Origin: CAZKHG01 sp964552655
GTDB taxonomy: Bacteria; Bacteroidota; Bacteroidia; Bacteroidales; Tenuifilaceae
DNA length: 32,820 nt
NCBI GenBank assembly: GCA_964552655.1
Contig: CAZKHG010000041.1
Location: forward strand, 1 to 32,820
Direction: 5' to 3'
Positions 1 to 10,100 of this stretch are shown here, piece by piece. The notes under the pieces are model-generated. The model did not search any database. It saw only the letters and a program-made list of their open reading frames with translations, and was not told the origin of the DNA. Within the stretch, counting starts at the first letter, position 1. Every line of letters begins with the position of its first letter. A program made the translations under genes and the position numbers.

Positions 1-420
1 CTTGGAGCTGAAGTTGGATTTTATACATCCTTTAAAAGTTCATACATCAAAACTGTATCTATTAACTATACGTACCTAAAATCGTCTAAAGCCAGCGGTC
101 AATTTGACTCTTACTACGCATTAGATTACCTAAATCATAATCTGGTTATTGGGATTAATCATCAAATATTCTCAAAACTTGAAGCAAGCTGGAAAATTTC
201 TTACCAGGACAGGGTTGGAACTTATATCAGCCAATCCGGAAGGAATGAAAAATACCCATTTGTTTTCATTACAGATTTCAGGGTGCAATGGGTTAGCCCT
301 AAAATAAATATTTACACAGAGGCAAACAACCTTTTCAATGTCAAATATTTTGATATTTCGAGTGTAACACAGCCAGGGTGTTGGTTATCGGCTGGAATTA
401 TATTCAACTATAACTGGTAG
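1..420 (+). CDS. TonB-dependent receptor, C-terminal fragment (partial at left edge)
   Basis: Reading frame 1 is open from base 1 to the TAG at 418-420, giving 139 residues of a C-terminus. The translation shows alternating hydrophobic/polar strands typical of an outer-membrane beta-barrel. It contains the family hallmark near the end, TEANNLFNVKYFDIS, followed by a final strand ending in an aromatic residue (FNYNW). TonB-dependent receptors import large substrates such as siderophores, cobalamin or glycans across the outer membrane. The plug domain and TonB box lie outside the window, so the substrate cannot be read. The short PG-W-LSAGI ending resembles vitamin/cofactor-type receptors more than long SusC proteins, but that is only an impression. 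A small lipoprotein gene follows 79 bases later on the same strand. Confidence 0.85.
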   Translation, partial: LGAEVGFYTSFKSSYIKTVSINYTYLKSSKASGQFDSYYALDYLNHNLVIGINHQIFSKLEASWKISYQDRVGTYISQSGRNEKYPFVFITDFRVQWVSPKINIYTEANNLFNVKYFDISSVTQPGCWLSAGIIFNYNW

Positions 421-499
421 CTTCCTTATCGGAATGTGTTGAATAGAAATGCTAAATTCAAAATATGTGATTATTTTTGTGGCTAAATTTTTAACAATT

Positions 500-694
500 A
501 TGAAAATGAAAAAATCAACCACTTTACTCATCAGCGTTATTTTTATTAGCGCCTTAGCATTTGCCAGCTGTGGCAATAGGGAGAAAAAAGAAAACAGCAA
601 CGAAATGGAAAAGAAGGAGTGCTGCGAGAAAAAAGACAGTTCAGCATGTGAAAAACCTTGTGCTGCAGCTGCTGATAGCACAAAGGCTAACTAG
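500..694 (+). CDS. Small Cys-rich lipoprotein, function unknown
   Basis: This 64-residue protein starts at the ATG at 500. An ATG at 449 is in frame, but it would put a second hydrophobic stretch in front of an already complete lipoprotein signal (MKMKK, then about 17 hydrophobic residues). ATG 506 is a further alternative. The signal ends in AFASC, a type II signal peptidase-like site, with the lipidated Cys at residue 24. The mature part is only about 41 residues. It is rich in Lys and Glu and has four further Cys residues (ECCEKK, SACEKPC), which could bind a metal or form disulfides. It lies downstream of a TonB-dependent receptor end and could be co-transcribed with it. No family was recognised. 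Confidence 0.7.
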   Translation: MKMKKSTTLLISVIFISALAFASCGNREKKENSNEMEKKECCEKKDSSACEKPCAAAADSTKAN

Positions 695-712
695 TTTTCT
701 ACTTAGAATCTG

Positions 713-740
713 AAAAAGACAACCCGTGGGTTGTCTTTTT
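713..740. terminator. Bidirectional intrinsic terminator
   Basis: A perfect 13-base inverted repeat (AAAAAGACAACCC at 713-725, GGGTTGTCTTTTT at 728-740) has A-rich and T-rich ends, so it reads as a hairpin plus U-tract in both directions. It separates the lipoprotein gene from convergent cysQ, whose stop codon begins at 741. Confidence 0.88.
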
Positions 741-1580
741 TTATACACCAATATCGGGTCTTGCCCTTACAATGAACCAGGGATTTTTGAGTTCCTCTTT
801 ATTGTATATCATTCTGATGCATGAATCTGCATTAACAACCTGGCAGCCTGCTCCTTCGGCAATTGCTTGTCCTGCTGCGGTATCCCACTCAAAGGTTGAA
901 CTAAAACGAGGGTAGATATCAGCCTGACCTTCGGCAACCATACAAATTTTCAAGGAAGATCCACGAGAAATAAAATCCAGATCACCATACTTGTTTCTCA
1001 ACTTATCAATATAATTCTGTGTATCCCTTGACATGTGCGACCGGCTCCCAACTACGGTGAATTTTTTTCTTGAAGATTTTATTGGAAGTTTACTGGATCG
1101 TTGAGCTAAATCGTTAAAGTTATAGCCGATATTCTTATAAGGGTCTGTTAAATTGATTTTATATGATCCATGCGATTGCAACGAGAAGTATAAATCACCG
1201 GTAACAGGCACAAAAACAACCCCTAGTATCGGGTATCCATTAAGTATAAGTGCGATGTTTACGGTAAACTCCCCGTTCCTTTTGATAAATTCCTTGGTAC
1301 CATCCAACGGGTCCACCATCCAGAAAATCTCCCAGCCTTTTCGCTCTTCATAAAGTAAATCTCTACCCTCTTCGCTAAGCCACGGTATCCGGGTTTTGGA
1401 TAATGAGTTGGAAATCTCATTGTGCGCAAGCTTATCAGCCAGGGTTAATGGGGTAGCATCAGATTTCAGGTTTACCTGAAAGTCATCAGAGTTATAAACA
1501 TCTATTATTAGTTTACCAGCCCTAACAGAGGAATTGATGGCTTCGGTAAGCAAATTTATCAGCTCTGATTTTTCGATCAT
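741..1580 (-). CDS. cysQ: 3'(2'),5'-bisphosphate nucleotidase CysQ
   Basis: This 279-residue protein belongs to the inositol monophosphatase superfamily. Metal-binding motif 1 is clear: WLSEEG (Glu70-Glu71) followed by DPLDGT (Asp90, Asp93). Motif 2 is EWDTAAGQAIAEGAG with Asp233. CysQ hydrolyses 3'-phosphoadenosine 5'-phosphate (PAP) to AMP and phosphate, which removes an inhibitory by-product of sulfate assimilation and of phosphopantetheine or sulfate transfer. It is expected to be cytoplasmic or membrane-associated and Mg-dependent. Length and motif spacing match the family. It stands alone, convergent with the lipoprotein gene and divergent from pepD. A Bacteroidota-type promoter lies just upstream. 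Confidence 0.92.
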   Translation of the reverse strand: MIEKSELINLLTEAINSSVRAGKLIIDVYNSDDFQVNLKSDATPLTLADKLAHNEISNSLSKTRIPWLSEEGRDLLYEERKGWEIFWMVDPLDGTKEFIKRNGEFTVNIALILNGYPILGVVFVPVTGDLYFSLQSHGSYKINLTDPYKNIGYNFNDLAQRSSKLPIKSSRKKFTVVGSRSHMSRDTQNYIDKLRNKYGDLDFISRGSSLKICMVAEGQADIYPRFSSTFEWDTAAGQAIAEGAGCQVVNADSCIRMIYNKEELKNPWFIVRARPDIGV

Positions 1581-1602
1581 TTATTTTCCACTTAACCGGT
1601 CG

Positions 1603-1636
1603 CAAAAATAAGCTTCTTTTTTTATAAAAACCCAAA
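1603..1636 (-). promoter_or_regulatory. Putative Bacteroidota-type promoter of cysQ
   Basis: Read on the minus strand, TTTG (1633-1636) is followed after 22 bases by TATTTTTG (1603-1610). These match the -33 TTTG and -7 TAnnTTTG elements described for Bacteroidota sigma factors. The -7 box lies 22 bases before the cysQ ATG. This is a pattern match only. Confidence 0.55.
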
Positions 1637-1753
1637 CATGGTATAAAACATAAACTATCGATTATTAAACAGCGTTAATTATTGAAATTTTTCCATAAAT
1701 ATATATACATTGCACAGAAAATATAAGCGTTTTACATATTAAAATATTTAATT

Positions 1754-3217
1754 ATGAGCACATTAGATAATTTACAGCCTTCTGAAATATGGAAGTACTT
1801 CAATGAGATCTGTACTATCCCAAGACCATCCAAGAAAGAAGAAAAGATAATCAGCTATATCATCGAATTTGCACTAAAACATAACCTTGAATCAAAAAAG
1901 GATGAAGCCGGGAATGTGGTGATCCAGAAGAAGGCTACCCCCGGCATGGAGAATTTGCAGCCTGTGGTTCTCCAAAGCCACTTGGATATGGTTTGCGAAA
2001 AAAACAGCGATACAATTCATGATTTTTTAAATGATCCCATAATTCCCTATGTTGATGGGGAATGGGTTAAAGCAAAAGGCACAACCCTTGGTGCTGATGA
2101 TGGGATTGGAATTGCCGCTCAGCTGGCTTTGTTGGCATCGGATAGCATCCCGCACGGGCCTATCGAATGCTTGTTTACCGTTGATGAGGAAACCGGGTTA
2201 ACAGGGGCATTTGAAATGAAACCCGGATTTTTCACCTCAAAAATTCTGCTAAACCTCGACTCTGAAGATGAGGGTGAATTTTTCATTGGCTGCGCCGGAG
2301 GGGTTGACACGGTTATCACCTTTGCATACGAGAGGGAAAAAGTTCCATCCGACTTCATTGCTTACAAGCTAACAGTAAAAGGGTTAAAAGGAGGTCATTC
2401 CGGCGATGATATTGATAAAGGGTTAGGGAATTCAATTAAGATCATCAACCGTTTTCTTTGGAAAAGTTCAAACAAATTTGATTTGCGAATTTCGCAGCTC
2501 GATGGTGGTAACCTTCGAAATGCTATACCACGCGAAGCTTATTCTGTTTTCGCGCTCCATCAGGATGACAAAGATGACATGATAAAAGATTTTGAGATTT
2601 ATAAAAAAGAAATTTTAAATGAAATTGGAGATGTTGAAACGGGTTTAACCATTACCCTCGAAAGTAATGATTTGCCTGAGTTTGTAATTGATGAGCCAAC
2701 ACAATTCGATTTACTCAATGCACTCTACTCTTGTCCCCACGGCGTTATTGCAATGAGCCGTCAGCTTAAGGGATTAGTAGAAACGTCAACTAACCTGGCA
2801 TCGGTTAAGTTTATTCAGGACAATCAGATTTTGGTTACAACCAGCCAGAGAAGTTCTATTGAATCGGCCAAACACGATATCGCAAATATGGTAGAAAGTG
2901 TCTTCAGGCTGGCAAACGGTCATGTACAACACTCAGAAGGTTACCCCGGGTGGGCGCCAAATACAAACTCCGAAGTGCTAACCATCACCAAAAATGCATA
3001 CAAAAAGCTATTTGGTGTTGATCCGGTTGTTAGGGCTATTCATGCTGGTTTAGAGTGCGGGTTGTTTTTGGAAAAATACCCGTATTTAGATATGATTTCA
3101 TTCGGGCCTACAATTAAAGGAGCTCATTCGCCCGATGAAAGGCTGAATATTGAAACAACCAGAAAATTCTGGGATCTTTTACAAGAAGTACTTGTTAACA
3201 TCCCGAAGGTAAAATAG
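1754..3217 (+). CDS. pepD: Aminoacyl-histidine dipeptidase PepD (M20C)
   Basis: This 487-residue zinc dipeptidase is usually annotated as beta-Ala-His or Xaa-His dipeptidase. It hydrolyses dipeptides with broad N-terminal specificity. All expected M20 ligands are visible: His76 and Asp78 in LQSHLDMV, bridging Asp115 in GADDGIG, catalytic Glu145 and Glu146 in TVDEETG, Asp169 in NLDSEDEG, and the C-terminal His at about 458 in KGAHSPDER. GGHSGDDI marks the lid domain. These positions sit a constant few residues from the E. coli PepD ligands as I remember them. There is no signal peptide, so it is cytoplasmic. The gene is monocistronic or first before trmD, 138 bases away. Confidence 0.95.
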   Translation: MSTLDNLQPSEIWKYFNEICTIPRPSKKEEKIISYIIEFALKHNLESKKDEAGNVVIQKKATPGMENLQPVVLQSHLDMVCEKNSDTIHDFLNDPIIPYVDGEWVKAKGTTLGADDGIGIAAQLALLASDSIPHGPIECLFTVDEETGLTGAFEMKPGFFTSKILLNLDSEDEGEFFIGCAGGVDTVITFAYEREKVPSDFIAYKLTVKGLKGGHSGDDIDKGLGNSIKIINRFLWKSSNKFDLRISQLDGGNLRNAIPREAYSVFALHQDDKDDMIKDFEIYKKEILNEIGDVETGLTITLESNDLPEFVIDEPTQFDLLNALYSCPHGVIAMSRQLKGLVETSTNLASVKFIQDNQILVTTSQRSSIESAKHDIANMVESVFRLANGHVQHSEGYPGWAPNTNSEVLTITKNAYKKLFGVDPVVRAIHAGLECGLFLEKYPYLDMISFGPTIKGAHSPDERLNIETTRKFWDLLQEVLVNIPKVK

Positions 3218-3240
3218 CTTTTAATCAGAATGCCATTGGC

Positions 3241-3325
3241 CCTCTGTGTTACTCTGCGTCTTCTGAGTGGATCTCTGTGAAATTATTACCCGGAGAAACC
3301 CAAAGAAAAACTGAGCTACACAGAG
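3241..3325. repeat. CTCTGTG-type intergenic inverted repeat
   Basis: Between pepD and trmD, CTCTGTGTTACTCTG (3242-3256) and a second CTCTGTG (3273-3279) are answered by the near-complement CTGAGCTACACAGAG (3311-3325). The arrangement can fold into a stem-loop. It resembles scattered CTCTGTG/CACAGAG intergenic repeats I associate with environmental bacterial genomes. Function is unknown. It could also serve as a weak terminator for pepD. Confidence 0.6.
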
Positions 3326-3334
3326 TTTTTTATT

Positions 3335-3342
3335 TAATTTTG
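3335..3342 (+). promoter_or_regulatory. Putative -7 box upstream of trmD
   Basis: TAATTTTG matches TAnnTTTG and ends 13 bases before the trmD ATG, which would leave a very short leader. No convincing TTTG lies at the expected upstream distance, so support is limited. Confidence 0.3.
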
Positions 3343-3355
3343 GAAAAAATTATTC

Positions 3356-4039
3356 ATGCGGATTGATATCATCACAGTATTACCAGAGCTACTTGAGAGC
3401 CCATTAAATCATTCAATCATTAAGCGGGCAAAAAACAAAGGTTTGGTTGAGATTAATATTCATTTTTTACGTGATTATACAACCGATAAGCACCGAACAG
3501 TCGATGATTACGCTTTTGGTCCGGATGCCGGAATGGTGATGAAAATTGAGCCCATTTACAGGGTTATTGAAAAGCTGAAGAATGAGAGGGAATACGATGA
3601 AATAATTTATACTTCCCCTGATGGTGAATTGCTAAACCAGAAAACAGTAAACCAGCTTAGCCTTAAAATGAATATTATCATCCTTTGCGGGCATTACAAA
3701 GGGATTGATCATCGTATAAGAGAACATCTTATCACTAAAGAAATATCCATTGGGGATTATGTACTTTCCGGAGGTGAATTAGCAGCAGCCATAATTGTAG
3801 ATAGCGTTGTTCGACTTATTCCGGGTGCCCTCTCCGATGAAACTTCTGCCCTATCTGACTCTTTTCAGGATGGTTTGCTAGCACCACCTGTATATACTCG
3901 TCCAGCGGAGTTTAATGGTTGGAAAGTTCCGGAAATTTTACTTTCAGGCAACTTCAAGGAAATTGAGAAGTGGCAAATGGAACAAGCGGTTGAAAGGACT
4001 AAAAGGTTAAGGCCTGATCTGCTTAATGAAAAAGATTAA
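3356..4039 (+). CDS. trmD: tRNA (guanine-N1)-methyltransferase TrmD
   Basis: This 227-residue SPOUT-family enzyme methylates N1 of G37 in tRNAs with G36, using S-adenosylmethionine, and so prevents +1 frameshifting. It acts as a cytoplasmic dimer. The N-terminus MRIDIITVLPELL is typical. The trefoil-knot cofactor site is present as LCGHYKGID (about 110-118) and SIGDYVLSGGELAA (about 131-144). The expected catalytic Arg153 and Asp168 (SDSFQDGLL) are in place, and YTRPAEF follows. One oddity is that the usual glycine-rich YGGGAGM segment reads FGPDAGM here (Gly55-Pro56-Asp57), while its flanks are normal. Length is normal for the family. It converges on the giant protease gene. Confidence 0.95.
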   Translation: MRIDIITVLPELLESPLNHSIIKRAKNKGLVEINIHFLRDYTTDKHRTVDDYAFGPDAGMVMKIEPIYRVIEKLKNEREYDEIIYTSPDGELLNQKTVNQLSLKMNIIILCGHYKGIDHRIREHLITKEISIGDYVLSGGELAAAIIVDSVVRLIPGALSDETSALSDSFQDGLLAPPVYTRPAEFNGWKVPEILLSGNFKEIEKWQMEQAVERTKRLRPDLLNEKD

Positions 4040-4105
4040 GTTCAAATCAAACTGCAGGTAAAAAAGTTTAACCAATTCTTAATCAATAATCCTTGTTTAT
4101 ATCAA

Positions 4106-4136
4106 GAAAAAAAGGGCTATCCTTACAGACAGCCCT
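4106..4136 (-). terminator. Intrinsic terminator of the protease gene
   Basis: On the minus strand, 12 bases after the protease stop, AGGGCT pairs with AGCCCT (arms 4131-4136 and 4113-4118, 12-base loop) and is followed by a run of seven T. The geometry fits termination of the large minus-strand gene. Confidence 0.7.
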
Positions 4137-4148
4137 CTTCTGTTTCTT

Positions 4149-7100
4149 CTAATACTTAATAATTTTAGCAATTTTATCAGAATTACCATTTTTAAAAGTA
4201 ATCAAATAGACCCCATTTGAAAATTCCGATAAGTCCAGATACAATTTATCGGTTGTATAGCTGATCGTTTGCTCTAAAATTGTCTCCCCTATCAGGTTGG
4301 TAATTTTAACTACAGAACCCAAGCTAATTCCATTGGGAAGCATTATATAAAGTTCACCTTTGGTAGGGTTTGGATAAACATGGATATTATCTGAAACGAC
4401 TTGATCTACAGCGGTTGGCCAGATTGCAATGCTGAATGTATGAGAAACCGATAACCCTTCACCATCAGTTCCAGTTATTGTAATTGTTGTTGTTCCTGAG
4501 GATTTCACAGTAAATATCACAGCATCGTTAGCCATATAAATCTTTAGCACCGATTCGTTACTTGATGTAACTGAATAAACCAACTGATCATCATCCGGAT
4601 CAGCAATTATAGCAGATAACAGGAAATAAGGCGTTTCTGAGTAGGAGAACTCCTTATTCCCAATTGGGTTAACAATTACGGGTGCCCGGTTAACATTCTG
4701 AACAGTTAAGAGAATTGAAGCCTCACTTTTATTACCAAGGGCATCCTCCGCCTCCACAACTAATGTGTAAACACCTGCATCATCATAAGTTGGTGAACAG
4801 CTAATGTCTAAAGTGTCATTTGCAAATGAGGTTGAGATAAAAGGTTGAGGGGTTTTAAAATTCATAGAGAAATTATCACCCTCTTTATCCTTGGCAATGA
4901 CTTTAAATTTCAAAATTTCATTCTCTTTAACTGATAGCGCCGTTTTCTCAATCTCAAACTTTGGACCCTGGTTCAAATCAAGAATCAATGTAACCGTTTT
5001 TTTAGATTTATACGGATCATTCGAGGAGATTACCAGCTTGGCAATATTCTCGCCTGGATTGGAATACCCTGCTTTAAAATCAAGTGATACTTCTTTCGCA
5101 GAACCGGCAGGAATTGTACCGGTTTGTGACGAGGCCAAAGAAACCCAAACAGCACTTTGATACTGCTCCTCAAGAGCTCTTACAACCCATCCATACTGCT
5201 GAAGTGATGCTCCTGCACTTGTTAAATCATACCAAACCCCATTGCCAGAACCATACAAATAACGGTTATTAATAACTGATGGCATTGTAACTACACCCTG
5301 AGGGAAATTAGCACCCGACTCGTACCCAATTACTACAAAGAAATATTCATTGGGATAGAAAAGCAGATTCTTTTCAAGGGGAATGGTAATCAGCTGGCCA
5401 ATATTATCAGCACTGGTTACACTATATTCAAAGATTTGGCTATTTATCAATTTAGCCTTGTAAATATCACTGCTCCCGGCATATACCTGAACCTTAATTT
5501 TTGAATTAAGCCACTCACCAGGAACATACCACGTTTGAACATGTGTTAGGTTGAAACCATCATCAGGTGCCCGGAAAGCAGTAAGAGTATAGAATGGTGA
5601 CGAACCACCGTACCCTAATTTTGAATCAATTGCAGTAGCATTCTCATAGGATAAAACACGGTTAAAACCATCTTTACTTGACTTTGAACTATTTTTAGAT
5701 TGAACTACGTCTTGTTTTTGAAGTACAGGAGTAATTACATTTGATTTTTCTGAACTTACTGCAATACTGTTATCCGTTGTTACGCCCCGTAAATAGTCAA
5801 TATTAAGTGAATAATTAAGATCGTACCCTCCAAACAGGTTATCAATATGCATTGATTTAGTTTCGAAAAGAGTTTTGGTTTGAGCATAAACCCTGATGGT
5901 ATCTATCTCAACGCCAATAACGGGAGGCAGGTAGGCATCGGCAGCAAGTGCAACGGGATATGTTCCCTGATCGGTGATTATTGTAAGTGTATCCCTAACC
6001 TGATCAGCTGAAACTGGTGTTATCTCAACCATAAATTTCATAGAAGATTTCGGCTGTAGATAAAGCGGAATTGGCAGCCAGGTATTCCAATCCGTTTCAG
6101 GCAGATAAGCAACATCAATCCATTGCCAGATTGGATTACCAAACCAATCAACACCCTTCGTATAAGCATAAACTTTGGATGAGTTCATTTTGGATAGGTC
6201 AAACGAAAATATCTCTGCTTTAGCCGTTCCTTTATTTTCAATATTAAACTCTTTTGAGTAAACTTTAAATGGTGACACCCAGCTTTCTGGTGTTTCAACA
6301 ACCATTAAATCGCCCAGGCCAACCGAATCGGGGTAAACGATATCAGCCGAACCGCTCACAGTTAAATTTACAGGAATTGATAAACCCTGAGACTGTGGAG
6401 CATTGTTAATCAACTTTAGCTCATCATTGTACTGTCCTGCAAATAGTTCCATTGCGCTAAGGGTTACATCAAACTCCTTGCTTTCACCAGCAGGTATAAT
6501 GTATTTTTTAACAGGAAACAACTCATAAGCCAACTGGTTCCTGTTAATATATGTGCGATTGGCTATCTGGACACCCTCCGTTCCATCAATATTCTCTACA
6601 CCAATTACACCGAAGGGTGTAATCAGGTCGGCATCAGTTTCGTAATGCATTTTGTACTGGAATCTGATATTGCCGGTTTTAAAGATGATAATTTGGATAG
6701 ACATTGGACCAGTCATCCCAAAACCAGTGTTGAAATCGCAAAATTCAATAATGACCTTCTCTTCATCAGAGTAAACATAATGACCTGTTTTTGGGTATTC
6801 TTTAATCCATGATTGTCCAATAAAACCATACAGAGCTGCAATAAAATTATTGGGCGCCTCAACATTAGGAATGGCTTCACCGCCAAAAACTAATAATTCC
6901 TGCTCAGGTTCAAAACCGATAAGCCCGTTATACCCAACATATAGGTAATTGTATTCATTCCCATAAAAGTTGAAAGTGAATGGAAGGTTAATTTTAGCCG
7001 ACCATGGGTTTTCGCCCGACCATGGATCCCCAACGGTTACAATATTTTGTGGCTCAGCAATCTCAATCCAGCTAAAGGTTGGGCCACCTGCATCTTTACT

Positions 7101-10100
7101 GCTTTTAAAATTGTATGTGTAATTCGGAATTACAGGCACCTGTTTGGTTGTAGTTTTTTCAGAAATATTCATCCACGAATTCCCAACCGGGGCAAAATCT
7201 AAATCATGGTTTCCGCCATTGGAAACTTTTAAAGCCACTGTTTTTGAGTCACCGGATACAAGCGTTTCATTAATATTTGTGATGCTTGTGCTGATTTGCG
7301 GGGCTTCAATTATCTCTCCTGTCAAGTTGATCTGATAAGTAGCCGGTTCATCGGTTGTAATTGTCAGAATATCATTGAACACCCCAAGGTTGTCCGAGTT
7401 GATTTTAATAGTGTAAAAGTTTGATCTGCCGGGTTTCAACACTTGTAAAAATGTGCCATCTAAAGTATAATTACCATTTACAAAGGTTACACTGAAAAGA
7501 TTCACAGGTGCTTTACCAGTATTTGCAATAAAGAATGTCTCGGTTTTTGTATCGGTTTGGAAAACCTTGCCAAAATTCAGAACAGTAGCACTTTGAATCA
7601 CCTTAGGATTGCCTCCGCTTGTGATATCGAAGTTAACTGTGTGTAAACCAGGATTGTTTAGCGGATCATTCGATATTACCACCAATTTCTCAGAATATTC
7701 TGCCACATTAAGGTTTTCTGTTTTGATAGTATATTCCAAACTAGCTGATTCCCCTGGCTGAACAGTACCGAAAGGATTGGTTAATGTGGTAAATAATCCT
7801 TGCCCCGGACTTACAAATTCAACTGCACTTCCGTTAGTAATTACAGAATTATCCTGATTATTATAATCGTGAACAAGTAGCCCGTCATTTTTTGTTTGAT
7901 CCTCGATACCTATATAAGCGCTGTAGCAAAAGCTTTCCAAAGAAGCCCAACTATCAGGAGTTAAATCTTTAATATATATATTGATATTGCCATTATCATG
8001 CAAAACAGCCTGATAGGTAGCACTCCCAATACCCGATGCCGGAACATTCTCCCATTGAACAATAAATTTGTCTGTAAATCGCTGATAATAAATATGACCG
8101 CCATTCTCAACATCAGTAGCAAAACCTGTTGCAGAAATAATCCTGTCGGGTAAACCTTCCCATTTATAGCGTAAAGGGTTCGTACTCCATATATAACCTT
8201 CGGTGTCAAAGCTTAGAGTACTATAACGGGAAATGTAAACTGAGGTCTCGTTTTTCCCAAAGAAAGGAAATTCAAATCCAATATCAACTTGTGTAAAACG
8301 TTTAGAATATTCATCATCAAGCTGTTTGGTAATATCAGTTCCTGTTGTAGAAATATCAGTCCAGATGAAAGCAGGTGAAGGGTTTAGCCCTTCCGGGTTG
8401 GTTGATTTTGTATATCCAAATTTATGGACATTGGCAGGAATTTCATCCATATTGGAGCCATCGGCAAAGGCAGGAACAAAATAATCCAATGGATATTTGC
8501 CGGTATTGCTGATACTAAACTGTCCGGTAATTAAATCTCCAATTGCCAGGTTTGTAAAAGTATTCTCAGCTGGTGAAATGTTCATAACCGGAGGATCAAT
8601 ACCATACCCAAAAAGTTCGAAAGAATAGGTATTCCCTTTATCATCCTGCATAGTAACTATTGCAGATATGTTCCCTGTTTGTGTTGGCTTAAAATTAAAC
8701 TTTATGGTTTGCTCTGTCTTGGCATCAAAATAGGAGTTTAATCCAGAGTAGTAAGAGAACTGTGGGTTTGAAATATTGAAAAAGATTGAATTCCAGTTTG
8801 AATCGTAACCGTAAGGTTCAAACTTAAACCGTCCCAGGCCAGTATTTTGCATTTTGACCTCAAAAGTTTTTTCGCCACCAACCAATACTCCGCCGGCATC
8901 GATTCTCCTGCCAGTTTTAATAATAGGTTTATGCCCGGAAATAGATAATGTAACGGGTAAACCTATAAGTGGTTCATCGGTTTCATTCGTATTGATCGCT
9001 ATTTTTGCTGAATAATCGCCATTCATCATATTTGATGCATCAACTGATGCACTGATAACGGCTGAACTATTGGCTGCAATACTTCCGCTGGTCGGGGAAA
9101 GGATAATGTATTGATCAATATTCTTGTATTGGCTGATTGCATATACAGCCCAAACAAGCTGATTATCATAATATACATCTTCAAACCCTGTCCAGGTCTT
9201 TCCAAGGTTACTACTGTAATAACAATTTTTGGAATCATCTTTGTTTGTTTCGAGTCCTGCGCCAAGTGGATATTTGTTCAATGAAGGCACATGGAAAACA
9301 ATCCAGAAGTATTTATCCTGCTCGAAGAATAGTCGTTCCCCAAGATTAATCGGAGTATAACCATAATCCGAGGTATATGTAACTTCTTGCCTGTAAACTA
9401 CTTTAGCATCATCAATATTCATTCCTTCATAAACTTCAAGAATAACAGGACCTGTAGTTTCCTTATGAACCAGAAAAGCATAAATATTAGTTAAATTAAA
9501 TCCTTCGGGATTTGACACTTTAAATCTGGTTGCCGAAGAGTTTGTATAGGTTGAATCAGTTTCTCCAACTACCCATAGATTCCAGGAATTAGGGTTAAGA
9601 TAAGACATTTCATCATAGGTTGGATTGTCAATAGCATACGCAACTGGACGGGACGCTTCCCTGGCTTGTGATGTGCTGATATTTTTACCGTTTGTGTGAT
9701 GAGATGTTTGAACCTGAGGGTAATTTACCTTTTTTAAAGAACTTGGATAGGCGTATTTATGATGGGTAGTTGCCTCCCATTTAAGTAAACCTTCCCCATT
9801 ATTTAAAAGATTGAATGTTAGCTCCTGTTGCGGGTTTTGAATAATATCAACTACAAAGTCAAGGGAACTGGTAACAGGATCAATTTGCGCATCAGGTCCG
9901 GCATTTGTTGTGCCAATAACCTGGTTTGACAGCTCCGATTTATTTCCCCAGCGATCAACTGCTCTAACCACAAAATAGTATTTTGTCAGTGGTTTAAGGT
10001 ATGTTACTTCAACCGAATCGGGTGAACCTGCTTCAAGCCGGCTGTTCAGCTTAACCACTTTTGCAGTTTGAATATTTGATAGGGTGATTTCCTGGGTTGA

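Noticed and set aside
385..681. 98-codon open frame on the minus strand
   Set aside because: It overlaps the receptor end and covers most of the lipoprotein gene; the Phe/Ser-rich translation is the complement of a Lys/Glu-rich coding region.
1682..1712. Promoter-like TTG-N21-TACATTG before pepD
   Set aside because: The -7 box lacks one T of TAnnTTTG, so the match is too degenerate.
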